NCBI GenBank assembly: GCA_051418055.1
Contig: JBPRGH010000070.1
Span: 1 to 11,704, forward strand
Origin: JBPRGH01 sp051418055
GTDB taxonomy: Bacteria > Bacteroidota > Bacteroidia > Cytophagales > Cyclobacteriaceae
Direction: 5' to 3'
DNA length: 11,704 nucleotides
Positions within the stretch are counted from its first letter, which is position 1; each line of letters starts with the position of its first letter. Shown piece after piece: positions 7,091 to 11,704 of the stretch. A model generated the notes under the pieces. It saw only the letters and a list, made by a program, of their open reading frames with translations, did not search any database and was not told the origin of the DNA. The translations under genes and the position numbers were made by a program.

Positions 7091-8311
7091 ATGCTTGATT
7101 TCCTTAAATCTCATACCTATTGTAATATTTTTTCTCTTTTGCTATTACTTTGTTTTTTGCTATATAATACTAGTGCATTAACTCAGAATTTATGTTATTC
7201 ACTGAATATAGTTGATTCACTTTCAAAAAATATTTCTAGTATTTCAAATCCATCAAATAGATCTACATATTTTCAACAATTAGCTATTTTGGGTGCATAT
7301 GATGAAATTCGACGAAATCCGCGTCATTCGACTAGTGAAACATTCTCTAATAAGAAGGAATCTGAAAATTTGGTTCCTTTCTCTGCTTTAGAATTTTTAG
7401 AGCAAGTAGCAGATAATTATGATATTATAGTTTTAAATGAGGATCATATCTCTTCGAATCATAGACAATTCCTTGAAGATATTGTCTTACTATTTAAAGA
7501 CTACAATTATGATATTTTGGCAATTGAAGCAATGGATTACTCTGACACAAGTATAAATTCTCGAAAGTATCCCATTACTACAACTGGGTATTATAGTCAG
7601 GATCCAGTATTTTCAAATGCTATGAGAGTAGCCCTTAATAATGATTATGAACTTTTGCCATTTGATTTAAATAAAAAACAAAGAGACAGCTTACGGAATA
7701 ATATGATAAGTCGCTCAACTGATGGCTCTATATCAGTTGATAATTCGGCTAGATACAAAATTATGTCCAAAAATATAAAAAATATAATCGAAAATAGCTC
7801 GGGGTCAAAAATAATAGTTTATTGTGGAAATTGGAACTGTTCAAAAGAGTTAGGTATGGTTGGCAATCTTTTAGCTCGTGAGTATAAAGTGTTGTCATTG
7901 ACGCAAACTGATGTTACAACCTGTTCAGAATGGAAAAGTTCAAAGGGAGTAGATCAAGAAAAACCTTTCGTTATGGTCGATAAAAATTTCAATTCTTTTA
8001 CATGTCATAGTTATGCTCATGATATTTCAATATTTCATCCTGACATAGTTTTTAATGATTTTGAAAGACCTTCATATATTACAAATAGATCCGATAGACG
8101 AAGATTGTCAGATAAGCGCTCGAATAATTTAGAAGGATATTCAGCAGTTTATTATTTAAACGAATATAAACTTCATTTATGTAAGGCTATACCTATTGAT
8201 ATACACTGGCATTCGAATGGAGATACTATTTACGATTTATATATCCCATATTCGGGAAATTTTATATTAATTGAAAATGGAGTTGAGACTGTAATTTGGG
8301 AAGATGAGTAA
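7091..8311 (+). CDS. Secreted EreA/ChaN-like protein of the RiPP locus, 406 aa
   Basis: The N-terminus has a signal peptide: K-containing start, hydrophobic core at about 15-25 (IFSLLLLLCFLL), and a plausible type I cleavage after SA (28-29). The protein should therefore act outside the cytoplasm. The body resembles the erythromycin esterase/ChaN/Tiki-like fold. It has IIVLNEDHISSNHRQF (E117, H119, H124), in place of the usual GExH motif, then DILAIEAMDY (E146), GYYSQDPVFSNAMRVAL, and IIVYCGNWNCSKE (243-253), where relatives usually have a Gly and a His. The sites are divergent, so activity is uncertain. Its substrate is unknown; self-protection or product processing are guesses. ATG 7091 is preferred to TTG 7082. 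Its stop overlaps gwsG by 8 bases. CDS is sure, family moderately so. Confidence 0.8.
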   Translation: MLDFLKSHTYCNIFSLLLLLCFLLYNTSALTQNLCYSLNIVDSLSKNISSISNPSNRSTYFQQLAILGAYDEIRRNPRHSTSETFSNKKESENLVPFSALEFLEQVADNYDIIVLNEDHISSNHRQFLEDIVLLFKDYNYDILAIEAMDYSDTSINSRKYPITTTGYYSQDPVFSNAMRVALNNDYELLPFDLNKKQRDSLRNNMISRSTDGSISVDNSARYKIMSKNIKNIIENSSGSKIIVYCGNWNCSKELGMVGNLLAREYKVLSLTQTDVTTCSEWKSSKGVDQEKPFVMVDKNFNSFTCHSYAHDISIFHPDIVFNDFERPSYITNRSDRRRLSDKRSNNLEGYSAVYYLNEYKLHLCKAIPIDIHWHSNGDTIYDLYIPYSGNFILIENGVETVIWEDE

Positions 8312-9290
8312 AAGAATTAAGATAAAAAATAAAGTTGTTCTTATTTTCGCTAATAGTAATGAAGAATCTGTCATTCCCGTTATTAATTCGCTTATCGATC
8401 TTAAATGTAAATTTTTAAGAATAACTGAAAATGACACTTTACGAATTTCGAATATTCAAATAAATTCAAACATTTCAAACTATGTGAATTACAGTATTGA
8501 TGTAAATGAAACTTACACAATTTCATATTCACAAATTAAATCAGTTTGGATTAATCATGCTGGATATGTTAATTTAGATTTTGACATTAATATTGATCTC
8601 AAAAATATTGATGAGCAAACACTGAAAGACTATATTTATAACGAATTATTATCTCTCAGAAATTTTATATATAGTACTTTTGAAAAGAAACGATGTATTG
8701 GTAAATTTAATTTGCAAAATTCAAATAAGTTAGCGAGTTTAATCCTCGCAAAAAATTGTGGACTTAATATCCCTTGGACACTTATAACGAGAGACAAATC
8801 AGAAATTTATAATGCTTTAAAAAATTATGATTGTATAACTAAAAACATACAAGATATCTATAGGAGAAGGGAAAAATCATTAATTGAAATTACTTATACT
8901 TCCCAAATTAAAAGTCAAGATCTAGAAAATTGGGAATCTACATTTCTTAATCTTATCCAAGAAAAAATTCCAAGCTTGTTTGAAGCACGGGTTTTTTACT
9001 TTGACAATAACTTTTACAGTATTTATATTAAAAAAAATCAAGAAGTCGATGTACGTATGACATCTAATAATAGATTCCTACCGTTTAGTCTTCCTGAAGA
9101 TCTTAAGGAAAAAATAAAATTATTTATGTCTAAAATGGGTTTGATTTCAGGCTCTCTAGATTTTGGAATTGACAAGTCTGCAAAATTTTGGTTTTATGAA
9201 TTAAATCCAGTAGGTCAATTTGGTTTTGTTTGTAATGCCTATAATGGAACTGTTAGTCAAAGAATAGCTAAATGGTTAAACTATGAATAA
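8304..9290 (+). CDS. gwsG: Grasp-with-spasm ATP-grasp peptide maturase
   Basis: A 328-aa ATP-grasp ligase of the graspetide type. It activates precursor Asp/Glu side chains as acyl phosphates and joins them to nearby hydroxyls or amines in the cytoplasm. Diagnostic segments in order: NKLASLILAKNCGLNIPWTLIT (141-162), K180, FEARVFYF with R229, VDVR (248-251), GSLDFGI with D286, and FYELNPVGQFGFV with E299 and N301, the Mg-ATP residues. The ELNPVGQFG stretch is typical of GwsG. One oddity: the family's usual WxRR near residue 82 is WINHAG. ATG 8304 overlaps the upstream stop by 8 bases (ATGAGTAA), so translation is probably coupled. The gene is much richer in AT than the exporter genes. Confidence 0.9.
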   Translation: MSKRIKIKNKVVLIFANSNEESVIPVINSLIDLKCKFLRITENDTLRISNIQINSNISNYVNYSIDVNETYTISYSQIKSVWINHAGYVNLDFDINIDLKNIDEQTLKDYIYNELLSLRNFIYSTFEKKRCIGKFNLQNSNKLASLILAKNCGLNIPWTLITRDKSEIYNALKNYDCITKNIQDIYRRREKSLIEITYTSQIKSQDLENWESTFLNLIQEKIPSLFEARVFYFDNNFYSIYIKKNQEVDVRMTSNNRFLPFSLPEDLKEKIKLFMSKMGLISGSLDFGIDKSAKFWFYELNPVGQFGFVCNAYNGTVSQRIAKWLNYE

Positions 9291-9468
9291 AGATTCAATA
9301 AATTTGGTTATGATGAAGAGAACTATTAAGAATTTTTCTAAACATCAATTAACCAACTCGCAAAAAAGATTTTTTAAAAAAAAATATAATGGTTATGTAC
9401 ATTTTGTAAGAGTTACTAACTTCCAGTGGCATTTAATACAATACACAAATTATGATACATATGATTGA
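9283..9468 (+). CDS. Small basic protein of unknown function, 61 aa
   Basis: I do not recognise this protein. It sits exactly between gwsG and gwsS, overlapping each by 8 bases (ATGAATAA at 9283-9290 and ATGATTGA at 9461-9468), which argues that it is a real, translationally coupled gene. It has 11 Lys/Arg against 3 Asp, with a basic first half (KRTIKNFSKHQ, QKRFFKKKY) and an aromatic second half (FQWHLIQYTNYDTYD). There is no signal peptide, Gly-Gly or Cys. Internal starts exist at residues 10 and 11. It could bind the acidic precursor, stabilise the maturases, or be a relic. None of these is shown by sequence. It is too short for a usual RiPP recognition element. Confidence 0.6.
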   Translation: MNKDSINLVMMKRTIKNFSKHQLTNSQKRFFKKKYNGYVHFVRVTNFQWHLIQYTNYDTYD

Positions 9469-10495
9469 AGATAATTTAAAAGACACAGACGGTTATCTAC
9501 ATTTGTATCCAGATTGTGTATTAGTTTCTGGTTATACAAAGGACTGTATTTATGATATGACTCGTTCAATATATTTTTATATAAACCATAGCACAACTGA
9601 AATTATAAAAGTATTAAAATTCAAATCAATTAAAAACTTTCTTTCTACAAGCAGTCTAGCCGTAAAAGAAGCGACAGAATCAATAATTAATTTTATACTA
9701 GATAATCAATTAGGATTTATAGATAAATTTAGTTTGTATAATGAAACATATATATCCAATTTATCTCCAATAAGATTACCTTATTCTAAAATTCAAAATA
9801 TATCTATATTAAACGCTGAGAAAATTGTAAGCCAAAAATCTTTAACTGATGTAGTTGAGTATGCGGAAGAAAGAAATATTCCATCTCTAAATCTATTGTT
9901 TAATGAGGAAATTGTAAATCTTATTGATATATATAGATTCACAACATCAATTATTTCGGCAACAACTATACAATATATTTGCTTTTATATCCCATTTTCA
10001 GAATCTTTATTTATCACATCAAAATCATTGCTACTTGACTTTTCTATTTGTGAAATTGTATTATACAATTCAGAATCTAATATTAAGTTAAATGTAGGAG
10101 AGAATGACAATGCAATTACATTAACGACATTGCAAAAAAATGAGATATTATACGGTAACTATGATGGTTTTGTTTATAAATCATGTTTCAAGCCTATTAA
10201 ATTGTTATATTACATATCTAAAAAGGAAAATTCCTTTTGGGCAAATAGAGCTTTATTGAATTTGAGCGATACTGGAAAAATTAATGAAAAGGATATTATA
10301 TCTAAACCCAAATACTCTAATGTGTCAAAAACCCAAATAAATGTTTGTAAAGATTGTCAACATAGATTTATGTGTGTTGATAAAAGAGTCCCTGAAAAAT
10401 CTATGTCTAGAGGTTACTATTTAAAAGGGGAATGCGGTTATAATCCTTATACTGATACTTGGATTGGAGATAATAAATATTCAAATCCCTTCTGA
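9461..10495 (+). CDS. gwsS: Grasp-with-spasm SPASM-domain peptide maturase
   Basis: A 344-aa partner of the ATP-grasp maturase. The N-terminus YLHLYPDCVLVSGYTKDCIYD fits the family opening. The C-terminus has the SPASM cysteine cluster NVCKDCQHRFMC (C296, C299, C305), with C325 in GECGYNPYTDTW, which could hold an iron-sulfur cluster. There is no CxxxCxxC radical SAM motif, a known trait of this family, so it is more likely a precursor-binding or scaffold partner than a radical enzyme. In the segment SFWANRALLNLSDTGKI (about 258-274), where many SPASM proteins have further Cys, none is present. ATG 9461 is chosen over ATG 9452 because it repeats the 8-base overlap seen at the two preceding junctions. 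It is the last gene of the locus. Confidence 0.88.
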   Translation: MIEDNLKDTDGYLHLYPDCVLVSGYTKDCIYDMTRSIYFYINHSTTEIIKVLKFKSIKNFLSTSSLAVKEATESIINFILDNQLGFIDKFSLYNETYISNLSPIRLPYSKIQNISILNAEKIVSQKSLTDVVEYAEERNIPSLNLLFNEEIVNLIDIYRFTTSIISATTIQYICFYIPFSESLFITSKSLLLDFSICEIVLYNSESNIKLNVGENDNAITLTTLQKNEILYGNYDGFVYKSCFKPIKLLYYISKKENSFWANRALLNLSDTGKINEKDIISKPKYSNVSKTQINVCKDCQHRFMCVDKRVPEKSMSRGYYLKGECGYNPYTDTWIGDNKYSNPF

Positions 10496-10714
10496 GATCC
10501 TTAGTATTCTTCACAATGCCTTATGGAGACATCCCAATAACGTTCCAGTTGTAAAATTAAATAATTCCAAATTGTTTTTCACTTATTGTCCAGCCCATTG
10601 AAGGTATTGATGCTGTTTAGGCCGATATGTCCAAGGGCACATCGTTCCATTTAGCCTTTACGGCTGTGTAGGCTTCAATAACTTTGCGGCGCAAATAAGG
10701 CCAGCTAAAATGTA
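10496..10714. other. Gap between gwsS and the right-hand transposase remnant
   Basis: No gene or clear terminator is visible after gwsS. On the minus strand a 30-codon stretch (about 10717 down to 10625, containing WPYLRRKVIEAYTAVKAKW) is open and looks protein-like, but it has no start and matches nothing I know. It may be a piece of another decayed element. The outer end of the IS should lie in this gap, but I cannot place it without its partner repeat. Confidence 0.3.
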
Positions 10715-11703
10715 TCAGACCATTTTTCGATTAGATGCAAAGTATGCGATTGCACACTGCATAATTTTCCCTCTTTCAGTTTTATTTCCTTTTGAGTTTG
10801 CTTTTTGCCTTTTCTGAACTCCATTTATCGACCGTGCCAAGGTTAAAAACAAGAAATTAATGCCTTTCCAAAGGCAGAGGATATTCATGGACAGCGCAAT
10901 CAAGTGAATTTGAAGTTTACTTGTTTCGTTTCCTCTCATTTTAATTTTGTCCATCCCAAATTTTGTCTTTGGCTGTCCAAATTTGCCTTCTATTTCTGAT
11001 TATTTGTTTTGCTTTTTCTTGCGCTTCCGATTTCTGAATGACTCATTTCTTTCGGACGGCCCAATTGTGGCCCGTAATGCTTTATTCCTTTGGATTTCAG
11101 ATACTTACGGTTCTCTCTGTTCAAATAGATTTTATCCACAGGTACATCTTCAGGATAATACCCAAAGCGGGCTCTGTAGGACTCTATTTGATCTTTTAGG
11201 CCAAAACTTCATTGAATTTATTATAGTCGATTCTGACCACTCTATTCAATCCATTGGTCTGCGAAGCATTCAATTTTGCCCCAAATTCCGTATCTGCTCC
11301 TGCCTTTCCTCTTTTTATCGGATGAACCCAGGGTTGATGTATACTGACAATGCGATCTGCTATCTTTCGCCTTTTGTCATTGTACATCTCATCCTGTTGA
11401 CGGTATATTTCGTGTAACACCAGCCAGTTGCGGTATTCTTTTTTGCTAATCTCAGGTAACCCTTTGCCTTCTGCCTCTCTTTTGTCAAACAGCTCATCGA
11501 TATATTTTATGTCCCTTCTTACATATTGCAACTGCTTTTTTATGCATTTCCTGATCTGTTTTTTGCTATGCCCTTTCTTCTTTGCAAAGGCTAAATATTT
11601 TTTCCTGGCTATTCTCCTGTATGTTCTTGGCTTCTCTGCTCCCCAAAGCCCCTGCTCATGAAAGAGGTCGATTAACTCTTCCGCTGCTAATCTGCATTCA
11701 TTT
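10715..11703 (-). pseudogene. IS5-like (DDE) transposase remnant, frameshifted, 5' end outside window
   Basis: The minus strand is open from the right edge to 11196. It reads EELIDLFHEQG, KPRTYRRIARKKYL, KQLQYVRRDIKYIDEL, DRIVSIHQPWVHPIKRGKA and EFGAKLNASQTNGLNRVVRIDYNKFNE, the typical N-terminal and middle part of an IS5/IS1182-like transposase. After a frame change near 11200 it continues GLKDQIESYRARFGYYPEDV, VDKIYLNRENRKYLKSKGIK and GPQLGRPKE. After further frame changes near 11030 and 11000 it continues EIEGKFGQPKTKFGMDKIKM and LQIHLIALSMNILCLWKG, ending at 10715. At least three frame changes make it inactive. The exact IS family is uncertain. Confidence 0.8.
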
Positions 11704-11704
11704 A

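Noticed and set aside
10947..11417. Plus-strand 156-codon open frame
   Set aside because: It lies opposite the transposase remnant, whose minus-strand translation shows clear family motifs; the plus-strand translation does not.

Overview
The window looks like Bacteroidota DNA, most like the Chitinophaga/Sphingobacterium/Saprospira side of the phylum. The evidence is a peptidase-containing ABC exporter and HlyD pair in the style of that phylum, a short HTH protein of a type often found beside double-glycine peptides there, and above all a 'grasp-with-spasm' maturase pair. AT content is high and Shine-Dalgarno sequences are weak. No rRNA, tRNA or CRISPR array was seen.

Left part (1-2563) is decayed accessory DNA. 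It holds the 3' part of a DUF5131 (phage Gp37/Gp68) gene, an unknown gene on the minus strand, and the first 30 codons of a type I restriction methylase (hsdM). That methylase is cut off by an ISL3-family insertion sequence. I place the IS ends at 1261 and 2563 from its terminal inverted repeats. Its transposase is dead, with at least four in-frame stops and about three frameshifts.

Central part (2716-10495) is a coherent ribosomally made peptide (RiPP) locus, all on the plus strand. The export half is a C39-peptidase ABC transporter, a HlyD-like adaptor and a small HTH protein. Next comes an 88-aa precursor with a double-glycine leader and an acidic, lysine-free core. A 14-bp terminator-like hairpin follows. 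Then come four genes joined by three 8-bp start/stop overlaps: a secreted EreA/ChaN-like protein, an ATP-grasp peptide maturase (GwsG), an unrecognised 61-aa basic protein, and a SPASM-domain partner without a radical SAM motif (GwsS).

The inferred pathway: GwsG with GwsS crosslinks the core through side-chain carboxylates while the leader is attached, the C39 domain cuts after Gly-Gly, and the ABC/HlyD pair exports the product. The outer-membrane channel is not in the window. The secreted protein and the 61-aa protein are the least explained parts. The precursor and maturation genes are visibly richer in AT than the export genes, which suggests a cassette with a separate history.

Right part (10496-11704) is an untranslated gap followed by a frameshifted IS5-like transposase remnant on the minus strand that runs off the window. 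The RiPP locus therefore sits between two dead insertion sequences.
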